A stretch of 64,000 nt of DNA from Ascaris suum. Taxonomy: Eukaryota > Nematoda > Chromadorea > Rhabditida > Ascarididae. A program made the position numbers and the translations under genes. The notes under the pieces were generated by a model, which ran no database searches, had not been told where the DNA came from, and worked only from the letters and a program-made list of their open reading frames with translations. Location: the NCBI GenBank assembly GCA_013433145.1, contig JACCHR010000033.1, forward strand, positions 1-64,000, in the 5' to 3' direction. This document shows positions 41,701-55,900 of this stretch, piece by piece (the stretch's first letter is position 1; each line of letters starts with the position of its first letter).

Positions 41701-43705
41701 CCATTGTGCTCCTCTATAATGATGTAGAGAAGTGCGACTAAATGTGTTCCCTATTTGCTAATTAATTTACTTAAACATATACTATCGTCGAAATAAAACG
41801 AAGTGAGAAAAAAAAACATTTCCTAAATAGACAATTTATGTTAAATACAATTATTGGATATTGCAATAGATTGCAATGCATTTATTGCAATGCAAAAACA
41901 ATCAACAATTATTGCAAACAATCAAGAGAAAATAGTGCCGCCCTGAAGAAACAATTCTGCAATATTATTTGACCTGTTGCGTATGCTTCTTTATTAGAGC
42001 ATCCGGTTACTGTGTCCTCTCTTTCTCGACCTCTCCTTTCCTTCAATTACGTCATCACTCGATGAAATATCACACGCTTATGGGATGTCCTCTGCTATAT
42101 ATTAGTTTACCGTCTAATCTCAAATAAAGTCCCTTATCGATTTTATCGTGATTACCTCAATATCAAAACTACGCGATAGCTATTGTATACATCCTTGTGG
42201 AATCAGATTAATTTTGTTTTAGATTTGTTCGGAATTGAAGATTAAATTGAATTGTTTAATTGAAGATTTTATTTTTGAATGGATTTAAAATTGAGTTGAT
42301 TAAGAGAAAGGAACTGAAGAGTTAATTAATCAGACTTAAACTAAAGGAGAAATAAAAGGATTTAAGGGTTCGAAATGGAAATATGCACTTAATGCAATTA
42401 CTCCATGCAATTACTCCATACTATTTGCTTAGCTTTATACATGCTCTTACCTGGACATACCTGAAACTTCGATTATGCTAATTGTTGGCTATAAAACTTC
42501 CTCTCATATTCTCTCAATTTGATTTTAGATGAATAAATAAATGTTGTTGACTATTCACAGAGAATTAATTCATCATGCTGTAAATTCTTCTACTAACGCA
42601 GATAAAAATCAACTTGTGAGGGAAGCAAAAAATTGACCCAGCTTAATCACCATGCTAGCATGTTGAAATATTTGAAAAAACGATTTAAAAAGGTAAAATT
42701 TCAGAAAAAATCACCATTGATTTGGTTGATATGCGGAGGGAAAGGTGTTGGCTTAGAGATATTTGGAGTGCTAGACGCACGTGCTGGTTCACGATGTCTA
42801 TCACCGCCACCACCACCACCACGTAAAAGATTTGAAACCGAAAAAGAGTTCGAGCGAGATTGTGCAGCGCTTGATGGCGATGAGGAGCTTGGCGATAATG
42901 AGCTTGTCTCATTCCCTGAATCACGATCGATTTCTAGATGCGTAACAGCTGACAATGGCTTCATATCGGTCCAATCGGCTGCAAATAGCTGTTGCCGTTG
43001 CTGGTGTAACGAATATGATGGTTGAACGTTTATCTTGGAATCTGAAGCTGTCGGTGCATAGGAAACGGTAAGTGGTAGTTGTTGTAGAGGGGGCGGCATT
43101 GCTATCTGCGAAGTGGACGGAATTGGTCCAAGCAGTTGCGGCCAAGTGGTTTGTACGCCTGATGTTGCATTCACCGGAAAGAACATCGGTGGAAAAGGAT
43201 AGAGCCCATTGAAACCGTTCATAAGTGTAGCCAGTTGTTGAGTGATCGGTACTGCTTGTTGCGATGCTCCACCGCCGGCATTTAGCGGCATGAATGCGCC
43301 ATTCACAACAGGTGTAATAGAAGGCATTCCTCCACGAGAATTTCTGAGACCACAGTAGTACGAAACTTCCGATTGGGGTAACGAGGTGGGCAATGACACT
43401 GTTGTAGTCCTGTGAAAACCTGACAATGTCGTCAACATCTCATTGGCACCAGCTGAATTACTTATACAGGTAATTGACGAAGAGACAGGCGCAACAGTGG
43501 CTGAAGGTTTGATTGCTGGTGGTGGTAGGTGAGAAAATGAGGTATCAATAGTTGGCGACTGGCAGTGGGCTTCAGCGAGATAGGTAAGGCGCATAGTGGG
43601 GATGAAGGTATTTGTTGCCGTTGCATGACCGCTATCCGTTAGCAAGAACGACGAGTCACTGTGAGGGCACGCGACAATCAAGGATGCAACTATATGCGTC
43701 GACAT
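35685..43705 (-). CDS. Nuclear hormone receptor, DNA-binding domain closest to retinoic acid receptor (NR1B-like)
   Basis: Ligand-regulated transcription factor family. Recognised exons: 42715-43705 (N-terminal A/B region), 40092-40326 and 39018-39208 (DNA-binding domain), 37987-38200, 36689-36874 and 35685-35795 (ligand-binding domain). The DBD starts [17 protein letters not shown], has P-box CEGCKG and all eight zinc cysteines, and ends with [17 protein letters not shown] and DRNRKRK; the last two blocks, with [10 protein letters not shown], are hallmarks of retinoic acid receptors. The LBD shows a helix-3 signature ([19 protein letters not shown]) but is shorter than vertebrate RAR between helices 5 and 8. 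From the DBD to helix 10 all splice phases agree. Exon 40092-40326 needs one base added to join the N-terminal exon. Other NR1 receptors (E78, PPAR) are less good DBD matches. Confidence 0.88.
35796..36688. other. Receptor intron
   Basis: Exons on either side join directly by phase and by alignment spacing. Contains C runs at about 36324-36335 and 36562-36575. Confidence 0.6.
36689..36874 (-). CDS. Receptor exon: mid ligand-binding domain
   Basis: Acceptor TTTTTAAAG at 36875, donor GTATGT. Encodes [37 protein letters not shown] and [19 protein letters not shown]. The EEEMAIL.A.CI..P pattern matches helix 8 of nuclear receptors ('EE..L..AI.L..PDR'). It is about 18 residues shorter than RAR between helix 5 and helix 8. 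Confidence 0.8.
36875..37986. other. Receptor intron with an unexplained plus-strand open segment
   Basis: At about 37269-37511 the plus strand reads through a varied, coding-looking sequence ([46 protein letters not shown], stop). It is preceded by CATCTTTCAG, an acceptor-like site. No family recognised; a nested gene or a retro-sequence fragment is possible, as is chance. Confidence 0.3.
37987..38200 (-). CDS. Receptor exon: helices 1-4 of the ligand-binding domain
   Basis: TTTTCAG acceptor, GTAAGC donor. Encodes [56 protein letters not shown] and [15 protein letters not shown]. The helix-3/loop pattern F-x3-IPAF-x3-[DE]-x2-DKKKL corresponds to the receptor LBD signature. Length 214 nt keeps phase. 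Confidence 0.85.
38201..39017. other. Receptor intron
   Basis: AT-rich; a GGTCGTTTTCAT/GGTCATTTTCAT near-repeat with short GTGGT words at about 38660-38740. Nothing else supported. Confidence 0.6.
39018..39208 (-). CDS. Receptor exon with second zinc finger and hinge start
   Basis: TTTTAG acceptor, GTTTGT donor. Encodes [58 protein letters not shown] and AKDETR. It joins the previous exon within CEGCK-GFFRR. Phase 2 out, matching the next exon. No frame problem. Confidence 0.95.
39209..40091. other. Intron inside the DNA-binding domain, with a 152-codon plus-strand open frame
   Basis: Separates the two zinc-finger exons. The plus-strand frame at 39454-39912 is long for this composition but shows no motif, no signal peptide and no splice logic. 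It is noted as an unassigned open frame, not called as a gene. Confidence 0.5.
40092..40326 (-). CDS. Receptor exon with first zinc finger
   Basis: CTTTTAG acceptor, GTAAGT donor. Encodes [37 protein letters not shown], then [12 protein letters not shown], ending in phase 0 inside the P-box as in many receptor genes. In the zinc-finger frame there is a TGA at 40281-40283. The upstream part is open in other frames, including a Q-rich [12 protein letters not shown], so a one-base error near 40262-40281 or an internal start (Met at about 40271) is implied. Confidence 0.9.
40327..42714. other. Receptor intron between the A/B region and the first zinc finger
   Basis: 2.4 kb, AT-rich, with a C run at about 41142-41154 and repeated TTGCAAT words at about 41870-41930. 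No exon recognised. Confidence 0.55.
42715..43705 (-). CDS. Receptor N-terminal (A/B) region exon
   Basis: The longest open frame in the window (367 codons including upstream non-ATG codons). The first ATG in frame is at 43705 ([17 protein letters not shown]). The product is Ser/Pro/Gln/Gly-rich and probably disordered ([34 protein letters not shown]), typical of an A/B activation region. The exon probably ends at the GTGATT donor at 42714. An upstream exon may exist, since the frame stays open to about 43830. Confidence 0.7.
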
Positions 43706-46019
<2,314 letters not shown>

Positions 46020-46026
46020 ACCTTTT

Positions 46027-46354
46027 TCAGTGACATAAACTCAGCAGGAGGGCACTGAATGAAGTGATAAAGCGAAGGGAGTAGTTCGACAGAACTGCCT
46101 CAGTGCAAATTTGAGACGAGCAAGAGGATGTAGCGATGCGCTGCAGGGGAGAGTTCCACCAAAACAACACTCCCCGAGGGACAAACCCTGTTTCCCCTAT
46201 GACGGCAATGAACTCTGGCGACATCGAATTCAAAGGTAAACCGCATGCCCAGGTCGACCTCGTTGAGTCCTTCGTTTGTATTCCCATAAAAAACGCCTTT
46301 TGCTCGTCGAAACATCTTGAAAGTTTCAAATAGCTGGAGGCTCATTTTTTTCAT
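46027..46354 (-). other. Coding-looking GC-richer block, unidentified
   Basis: Composition shifts away from the AT-rich background. Two overlapping minus-strand frames are open: one gives FRRAKGVFYGNTNEGLNEVD, LGMRFTFEFDVARVH and NRVCPSGSVVLVELSPAAHR. The other gives FIAVIGETGFVPRGVLFWWN. A donor-like AAAAAG/GTAGAT follows at the lower end on the minus strand; on the plus strand a strong CTTTTTCAG precedes 46031. It may be an upstream exon of the receptor gene or of a separate gene whose frame is broken by an indel. No family could be assigned. Confidence 0.35.
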
Positions 46355-49300
46355 TCATTCGGATTCAGTCATTTAGCAGTAAAGACCACATTCCCGAATA
46401 CAGTTTCAACGTTCAATCGGAGGAGTTGGTACTTCGATTGATAACCCCTCCCCCCTCCCAAAAAAAAATTATTAATTTTAATCAGACAATATTAAAAACC
46501 TTCAGGTTTCGCTAATTTCACCAAGCAACACAACTCGATGACTAAAGGATTCGATATCTTTTAACGATAATACTAAGAACTCATATGTTGGACAATTTCA
46601 AAAACAAAAAGCTCTTCGATCGCACATCTCAACGATCTTCGTAGGAATGGTATTTTAGTCACACTTGAGAGCATGTGCTTTTTAAATTTATACCACCATT
46701 GGTGAGAATTAAAAATGAACGCCAAAGAGCTCTAGAATTAATGTCTACATCCTAAAGTACACATTTCGAACGCAGATGCTTTCATGCATTTGCGGTATTA
46801 TAAAATGCTAATCCCGACAACAACGACGTATCATTCCATGCTTAGTTAGATATGCTTTATGAGCGTTTTCAAACAAACACATTGTATTTCGAAGTAGGAT
46901 GGCACAGACCTCTTTTGTTTAGACCTAACTCGACCTCGCATCATGTCTCTTGTCTCAACTTCTGACTACGGAAAAAAGTATTCAAGTCGCAGTTGGTAAT
47001 ATTTTACTACAAGTTCACTCAGAACCCTTAAACCCATCCAGTTCTTGCCACATCCACAATTCCAATCAACACTCAATGCGGCAATCGTAATATACGATGG
47101 TAAGACAAGATGAGGCGATGGAGATCTCCTCTATCTCCATTTTTGCCTTTTAACCACTAAATCAAAGGCAATTTTAATCGAACTTCCTGGACGAAAGTCG
47201 TCTTCTTGAACCTAAACGGCCAAATAGTCCTGTTGAATTGACGATCTCGAAGTAGTTGACACGGTCTCCTGCCTCATTCATAGTTTTTCCATCTCTCTTC
47301 TGGAACCAAAAATCTCACTCGTGCCCATTACACCTTAAATTTTGAAGGATGATATAATCCCACAATTAATGATCACTTCGAGTAAAAAAAAAGGAAATTA
47401 CATACAGCACAAAGATTTGATACAAAATGCGGTGCCATAATCACTGAAATAAAAATGATCAATAGTGCAGGAAGTGTACTTGTGAATAACATTTCGGAAC
47501 ATCACAATAATTGTATCCATGCAGTCAATGAAGCAGCTTACGCTATGATACGATACCTTCGTGGCGTAGAAACCACACCTTTGCCAATAAACAGAGAGAA
47601 CTGATTAACTGAATACCGGCTAAAGTAATGCTGCCTAATTGCTAATGATTTAAAGAAATTCTCACAAATCTTACCTTTTAGAATATAAAAATAAATGAGC
47701 TCCTCAAAAAATACCCCGTGACTGAGAATAGTAATATTTCATTCACATACAAGATCCCTCCCCCCTTCCTCACAGCTCATTTAAGAAATCTCGCAAATGC
47801 CTTAAAAGCTTTGAAAAACTAAAAAAAAAAAATACTCGACGAGTTAATAAACAAATTGACAGACAATATATATTCGAAGCAATGTCACTTTCCAATCACT
47901 AAAATTAATTACCCATTAAAAAAGATCAGCGATTTAATAAGCGATGTTCTTTTAGACGAGCTGCAAAATGCTGTTGTGAATATTTTCCTAATGTATAAAA
48001 AAATAATATCCCTTCATTTTCTCTTATTAACCAATAAATATACATTATATTTGTCTTTCAATAAACGAACCCCCATAAATTGCATCAATTCATCGATGCG
48101 ATGAGATGATATATGTGAGATTTTACGCGAAATAAATTATATAAACGATACTTTTATATGAATGAAATACGAAAATGACAATTAAACCACCACACAAGGA
48201 AAACCTCTCATTTCGCCAACAACAAATAGAAGATATATCACTCTAAAACAAGCATACATTTCATAGGGAAATTTTAAAAAGAAACTTAATGAGCTTAAGC
48301 GGTCTTTTTCGAGAATAAAATATTCCGCTGCAACCCATCCCACTATTCAACGACGATTCATATTCAAAGATTATCGATGTACAACAACAGTTACAGCCCT
48401 CTTTCTATGCATTAATTCACTACTTTCAATACGATTATCTCATAGCCAATATCATCACCAATAATTTCCCTGAAAGACTTTAGTATGCTTTTCCTTAATC
48501 CAACTACAAGTGGCGATGAACGCAATCTCCACAAAATTACACGTATATTTTTCTTCCCCTTTAAAAGATGTGCTTTCGTAAAAAAACCACTAAAGAAATT
48601 CACTTTAGGATTTTTCTTCCGTATAAAACATGAAAGAAAAATGGGGGGAGAATGATCTCGAAGAGGTGCATAGAATTGATGGGCGCAACAGAAAAAAAAA
48701 ACTTTAGAGAAGCAAAAAAAAAAACAAGTACAAAAAACAACAGCAAAGAAAATTGAAGACAGAGAACAACATTTTCCTAAAATCATCGGGTGAATAGCAA
48801 TAAAGATGCATTTCATAAAAATGCCCATTCTTTAAAGTAACAAGTGGATTATTGTTTTAAAAGATTAAGCAAAGATCTCTTCGCATAAATTTCTGCCGGT
48901 GAATAAATATCAAAGCATAAAAACAATAAAATACGAAATAAAAAAGTCGACCATTGACCTTTCAAAAAAAAAAGTCTCAAAATTCCATATTCTTTTATGA
49001 AAAAAAAAAAGAATCAAAATAAACTGCAGAACCATGACTAGATAAAAATTCTTCGACGCCATTTCAATAATTCATAAATTTGTATGACCAATATTTCCAT
49101 CAGAAAATACCATCCGAATTTATAATTCTATTTCTTTTTTTTTTGGAATTTAGAATTTTCACAGCAATTTCCAAGTTTATGTTTTATAGTATTTTAAAAA
49201 CGAGAGAAAAGAATACAAATAAAGACGACGATCAACGCGAATACCCATTCATTGTGAATTCCAAAAGGAATTTAAGCGGCAATAAATGAAAAAAAAAATT

Positions 49301-50516
49301 TAACAACGAAAAAAAAGTTGAGAACATCTATCGCAAAAAAATCAACGGCAGCATCTCTTTGTATAGACAAGAAATTATGTGAGAAAAAAAAATGCTCAAT
49401 CCTCAATTATTGACCCTTTCATATTATTCAAAGATTATTTGCCAATAATAAAATGAAGATGCGTACGAAAGAGACTATCATCATATAAAACATCGCATCG
49501 ATTGTGAATTCAATTAGGCAAAAAATTCCCATTCTTTAAATTCAATTATTGTGGCCCACTTAAAATACTCAACAATAAGTTGGATGCTTGCCATGTGAAA
49601 AAATTTGAATTTTTACATATTTCGTTTCCTTAAAATTTGCAAAAAAATAAAAAAAAAATAAAAACGAGATAAACGCAATGAGCAAAAATTCGAAAGAAAT
49701 CATTAATGAATTCGAAAAAAAAAAATGAATGAATAAAAATCTTTAAAATAAAGCAAATATTTAATAAACATCCCTTCCGAAAAATAAGACATCGAATTTC
49801 GATATTGTACCCAAATCAATGAAGCTAGCATGATCTCATAATCATATATTCATACATATATGGGAAAAGAAATTCAACTGCAGCAACTGTTTAAAAAGAA
49901 AGTCGCCCACTCACAATTCAAGTTTCTCAGCAAGCTTTATACACTTAGCCCTACTATTAGATGACGTGTTCTCCTTTCATCAAGGTACATCACACGGGTA
50001 TATCCCATTTTCCTCTCCTCACTCGTTCCTTTAAAAAAACAAAACATAGACAATGCAAGAAGATGCATGGTATAAGAAGGCTACCAAAGACGGTGGAATC
50101 AAAACGAAGTTTAGAAATGCTCAATAATGCTACTATCCAACTCAGGTACACTGTTACTTCTATACACCAAAAAGTTTTATCCCAGTAATTACCCATAACC
50201 AGACTTGCGGTTAAATTTTCTCAATAAAAAAAAAACCAACTAGCCGACCAAGGGAAGAGATATTGCTTCTAGCGCTTAAAACGTCCCCCCCCCTCCCCCC
50301 GCCGCCAAACTCTTCAAAGCCAACAGGACGATATCAAGATTATTGTTTCACTTTCACCGTCAGTGTATTCGAGCATGCTTATATTTCACTGGATCAGAGA
50401 CACCACGACCACTACTCGTATATGGTTGATGAGAGTCAAAAAATTTTTAAAAAACGTGAATATGCAATCACAACAAATAACCAACGACAATATGATCGGC
50501 GATCCATTATCACCAC
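46355..50516. other. Between importin beta and the upstream region of the receptor
   Basis: Importin beta 3' UTR should occupy the right end, immediately below 50517. No conserved gene recognised. A 138-codon minus-strand frame at 48412-48828 is Phe/Cys/Lys-rich from A/T runs and has no motif. A C-rich run lies at about 50284-50302. Confidence 0.5.
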
Positions 50517-50680
50517 TCAGCTCGCCGGTGCTTTCAGTTTCCGGATTTCCTTAGTGGCCCACATGGCCAAAGACTTCGTCTTTGCTGTTTTACTTCGACG
50601 TCCTCGTGTAAGCAATGCGGCAATATGTTGATTGTCTACCGATGGTAATATCGCTACACCAAATGACGTCACCAAATCAC
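50517..50680 (-). CDS. imb-1: Importin beta last exon with stop codon
   Basis: GTTATAG acceptor. Encodes [54 protein letters not shown] and TGA at 50517-50519. This is the invariant importin-beta C-terminus. The frame is intact. Confidence 0.96.
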
Positions 50681-52943
50681 CTATAACACCATACCTTAAC
50701 CGTACTACTAATTACGAATAGTTCAGTAGATCAGGGCAATTACTTGATCTATGCGTCCAATATTCACTAACAGCAGACAGAGGTAACAATTGGCCGCACA
50801 GCAAACATGGCGAAAACCCAATTCCTCTGCTTTCATGAGCAACAAAGGAATTCGGCTGACCGCAATGAAACTCAAAATACAGAACCTCACAAACACTACA
50901 GATTTCAACGAAACAAATACTTCGTTTTACATTTCCCCGCTAATCAATTATTAACACTTAAACTTCTATTAAGAACTACTAACGTCCGATAAATCAGATG
51001 GAATTAACCCACTCGCTTCTGCTATTCAATTTCCTTTCCTTCGATAAAGTTGCTCCACTCCCTTCCCCCCTTTCATCGTCAGTAAAACCGTTATTGGCTT
51101 GCGACGAACGACAGATTTGGAATTGACAGCACAACGCAAAACTGTAGTTAACAAGCAAAAATTGAGCAACACTAGAAAGACAAACTCGAACAGCTAAAAA
51201 ATTTTTTCCGTTCAAACGAAACTGCGTCTTTCCGGTCTTAAATCTAGGCCGCGTGATAGTCCATACCGCTGCTTTAATCTCTTCTACACATATTAAATCT
51301 TTAAAGCTTCTTTCTAGATCTCACAGGTTTCATGCTCATTTGTTTATTTTCCGGTTCTGGAGTGTTGGAATTATTTCACTCACTCCTTAATATTGCATAA
51401 ACATTTGCGTAATTCTTTTCCATACAATTCTTCCCTCCCAATACAAAACATATACTGCTATCATGCCGTACCAAAACTCTGCGAACAAAAGTAGTCCCCT
51501 CCTTGGTCAGCTCCATCCTCTCCATAAAAAGTTCGAAAAAAAACTGCAACCCTACGAACTTTATTTGAAGTCTTAAGAAAGCATTTGATAGCTGTTAAAG
51601 ATGTGACGTCGAAAATAAAAGCAAACTGACCGACAAGACCGGAAGCAGCTCCGACGAGGGAATCTTCTATAGAATCACTTGTGGCGATCAGCTCCACCAA
51701 GTCGAGCATATGCGGTGTTTGTGAGGCAAGTAAGGCAAGTTCATTCTGCGAGGTACGCATTCCCTGTACGATGCCTGTATACGCTTCGATGCAACTCTCG
51801 CGTAACTGTTCCACATATTCCACTTTATCATAGTCCTCCTTAATGAACATCAGTGCAATCAACAATGCCTCCACTGTTTCTTTCCTTCTCTGTAAAATAT
51901 ACAAGCACACCTTTAGAGTACAACGAAAGGAAATCACTGTTCAATTAATACAGGGTAGCTTACGCATTCTACCATTCATCACAAACAACTCTGACCTCAC
52001 ATGAGGTAAAATCTGAGTACGGGAAGAAGCCTAAAGGAAAAGAAAGGACGTGAGAATCGGAATAAAAGTTCAACAAGCTAGGCGAGCGAGGGGAGGGACG
52101 GCACAGAATTTTTACTTCCTCTAGCCTTCATAGATACAATGCTACCATTATAAACGAGCTCTACTTATAATATTTCAACGTAACTAATTTCTTGATAATA
52201 TTTCACGGTGACCAATTTACTATGCATCCATATTTCATAAAATATTAAAAGATTCGTGTTTTCAGATCGGCCAACGAAACGCTTATTGGAAGCAACGCCC
52301 CTCTTAGCTTTCTTTCGACTCAATTTTCATTTCTTTCTTATATATAACACTACACATTAATAAAACCAACAATCAAAAACTATAAGACGTTTACCATCAA
52401 CAACGCTTTTAATCGCGAAACATTTCAATGATGGCACATCATAGGTCGATTACGCCAGCGTTCATATTGCGATGCACTCAACTTACAACGATATTTCTCG
52501 CGCTTTTGATGACCTTACACAATCCATGCGGGTCAAAATTTTTTCTGATCGACCCGTAAACAACTAACTCATCCCAACTGTACAAGAGAGGGCATCGCTG
52601 CGTGTGAGGTGAAAAGGTCACCTCTGCTCATCAACTTACAAAAACATCGCTCCATGCGCTATATATATGCCCTCTCAAATAAGCCCTTAGTGAACGACAC
52701 ATGAGAACACTTGCCTAAAATTGCAGAGATTGCTAAACAAACCTCAATTTGTTTTATTTCAAAAAAAAAAAAAAAACCCAAGAAAATTAAGGCAGCTTGA
52801 AAGAATCTTCCAAACAGAAACTATGACCACAAACTATGTTACTATCAAACAATATAATGAAACCTCTTTCATACGATACTACCGGATAATTGGCAACTTA
52901 GACTATCTACTGCAACCCAACTTGATCACTTTTTATTCCTGCA

Positions 52944-52977
<34 letters not shown>

Positions 52978-55900
52978 ACGATTAGCCCAGTAACAATTTT
53001 CCTCGTTAATCAACTAGATTAACCGCGCACATTTTCATATGAGTATGTAATCGTGCGCGGTTAATCTAGCTGATTGACGTCATTTAGTTGCGAGCACTCT
53101 CAGTATAAAAAAGGAGACAAATCCACGGGCCAGCCACAGTGGAGATGCAATGGACGATGGTTTTTCTTTCAGGAAAATCAAGAAGATTGAAACGATTTTC
53201 TAATCGAACATAAATCGCCATTATAGAACCAAATCAACACCGCCTGCAATAAGTTCGAAGTGCATTCAATAGAAAGCAAAAGGACGCCAAAACCAACTTT
53301 ACAAACTTCATCATTTCAATAGTCCTCGTCCAATCTGTTGTAGTGACACTACAGTGGTGACAAAGAGGATATTCAAACTTCAGTCTTCCGACTTACCCTC
53401 AAGTATCCAACACCACCTACAGCTTCCTAATCCGCTCTAAAAAAAAGTTAGATTATGGCACGCAACTGGACACCACAGTATAGTCACCACACTGAACTAG
53501 AACTACACTTAATTTCACTACTTGCAACTATATATTTAGCAGCAATTTCCGTTCTGTGGGCCTCGCATTCCTGTCCGACCCATCACGGACTGCTATTGCA
53601 GGCGGTCGAAGCCTATAAGTAGTTTCAGCGGCTATTGAAAGAGCATACCAGATTATAAGGAAATGCCGAATCTCTCAATCGCACAGCACAAGCAGTTGGA
53701 AATGAGGACGCAAATTGGGGCACCGCGTAACAGTTGCATAAGGTTAGGTGCGAGAGAGCAGATTAGGTTGTTTACACCTTGATGGAAGAGATGACCTCCG
53801 AAGATGTGCTCACGGCCTCCCGCAGTTCACCTGCTGTCCTTTTCTTTCTTTCCTTCTTTTACCACAACGTCCAAAAACAAGTTGCACCGTTTCGTAGCCT
53901 ATCATCTAAGTCCCGTCAAACAAGCAATAACGGAAGTGCCGAAAAGAAAGAAGTACGTTCTAAAGAGCACAACAAAACAAACTGAAACGGTCTCAAATAC
54001 AATGAAACATTGTTATCATAATATACATATAATGCACAAAAGCGCTTGCCAATAGAGGAAGCAGGGAACAATTTATAGCACATTACTCATGCATAAAATC
54101 AACTCCGCATCAAGCCCAGGTCAAGCTTTCTGGATCGTAAAAATGAAATACGAAATCCTCTCCTATAGCCCCAAGAGGGTGTTTACATGCTAGCCAGAAC
54201 AGAGGCTGTCAAGTTACTTGACTATTCATTGGCATTATGAAGCGGCAGAAACTAAAAGATCCTTTCAGTTCACAAAATACATAGAAACATAAAACATAAG
54301 AGAGCCTGTGGTATCGTGCTAGGAAGAAATCGAAGAGGCAAACCATCAGCAATACAAATAAGCATGCACAAAGCAATGATCGAACGATACTTACACGATC
54401 TTCGACCTTTGCGGTTGACACAGCCATCAGAAGGAAGTTCGTAACATACTCGTAATACCGACTGAAGCTCGGGCCTATTGCAAGTGCCACATCCCGAAAC
54501 AAGAGAGTACAGCCGGTTTCACTGTTGCATCCACTTTCTCACTCTAAAATACATTGAAAAAGAAGAATAGCATGAAGCCGGAACCGGAATTCTCCAAAAT
54601 CCAACATCTAGTTGGCCTCTTCCCTAAAGCTATGCATCCTCCCCAACCCATTCCTTTCCTTTCAAGCAACAATTCTCTACCATTTAAAACGCATGGAATT
54701 TAAAAAGGAAAAAAAACGTAAAGCACCGTACAATAAAAGCAATACGGCAATCAACTCATGGACCAATGGAACGTTCGATTTGCAGAAATTGTTCTTATAT
54801 AAGGTATATAAAACATATAAAGACCCCCTATCCAACAATGCAGTCAGAAATCCCATGGATGAACTTGTTGTCAAATGGGCTTGATACTTCCTTGTAATAA
54901 TTTCTCAGTATCCGACAATTGATTCAAAAGGCACCTGCCCAGTCCCCCAATGATATCCACTGCTCATTATCAATAAATTTTATATTATATTAGCAAGAAT
55001 CCTAGTCAGGATTTATGACGGACATAACTCCTGGTTTTAATTATGGATACAAGTTCTAATTTACCAGGACATAGGTCCTAATTAATCAGGTCGTTAAACA
55101 GGAACTACAATCAGGAACTAGAAGGTGGTGTTTGACATCAGTACATTTTTCGCCACTTCTCTGAATACATCAGATAGCGTACTATATAGGGCACAGGCTC
55201 TTCTACATAAGGGGCCAGAACTCCATTTAACTGCGTATTGTAATGAGCGTCAGCTTGCCCCAAGAACGATAAAATAATAAGATGATATAAAGGATTAAAA
55301 ACTACGGCAAACCGAAATGGACATGTACCATAGTTTGATTATAATCAATAAAACATTTTAAACTTCTATCTAAAAGCTTGCCCTATTCGTCGAAAAAATA
55401 ACGTGAAACCCGTCCGATGGATAATGAAAATCAGTAAAAGCCTCAAGTACTTTACTCTCCTTAAATCTATGCCTAAACTAACAAGTTCAGAGACTAACAA
55501 TGATAAAATGGAAACCTCACAGATCTTAAATAGCCAAAATACATAAAATACAAGGATCACCCACCTGAACAATTTGGAACAATAACGACATAAACTCATC
55601 GAGATAGGGAGCGATATTCCCCTCCAGCGCGCGGCATAGATCAGCTAGAACGCCGATCGCTGCTGAGCACACTTGTGCTTCCTCATGATTTCCTAGTCCG
55701 GCTGTCAGATAGGGCTTGAATACATCCAAGTAGTTCAAGAACTTGTTGCCGAGCGCTAAATTATCTCGACTATTCCCACATATCATACAAAAACAGATAC
55801 AAAAAAAAACCCAAATACTTCCCAATACATAAAGATCACTGCACATCGGGAAAGCATGACAGCTTAACACAATACCGAGACTACACACCGAACCTGAAAA

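Noticed and set aside
42633..43025. Plus-strand open frame of 130 codons
   Set aside because: Antisense shadow of the receptor N-terminal exon.
48412..48828. 138-codon minus-strand open frame between importin beta and the receptor
   Set aside because: Phe, Cys and Lys clusters come from A/T runs; no motif.
50263..50631. Plus-strand open frame of 122 codons
   Set aside because: Antisense to the importin beta last exon.
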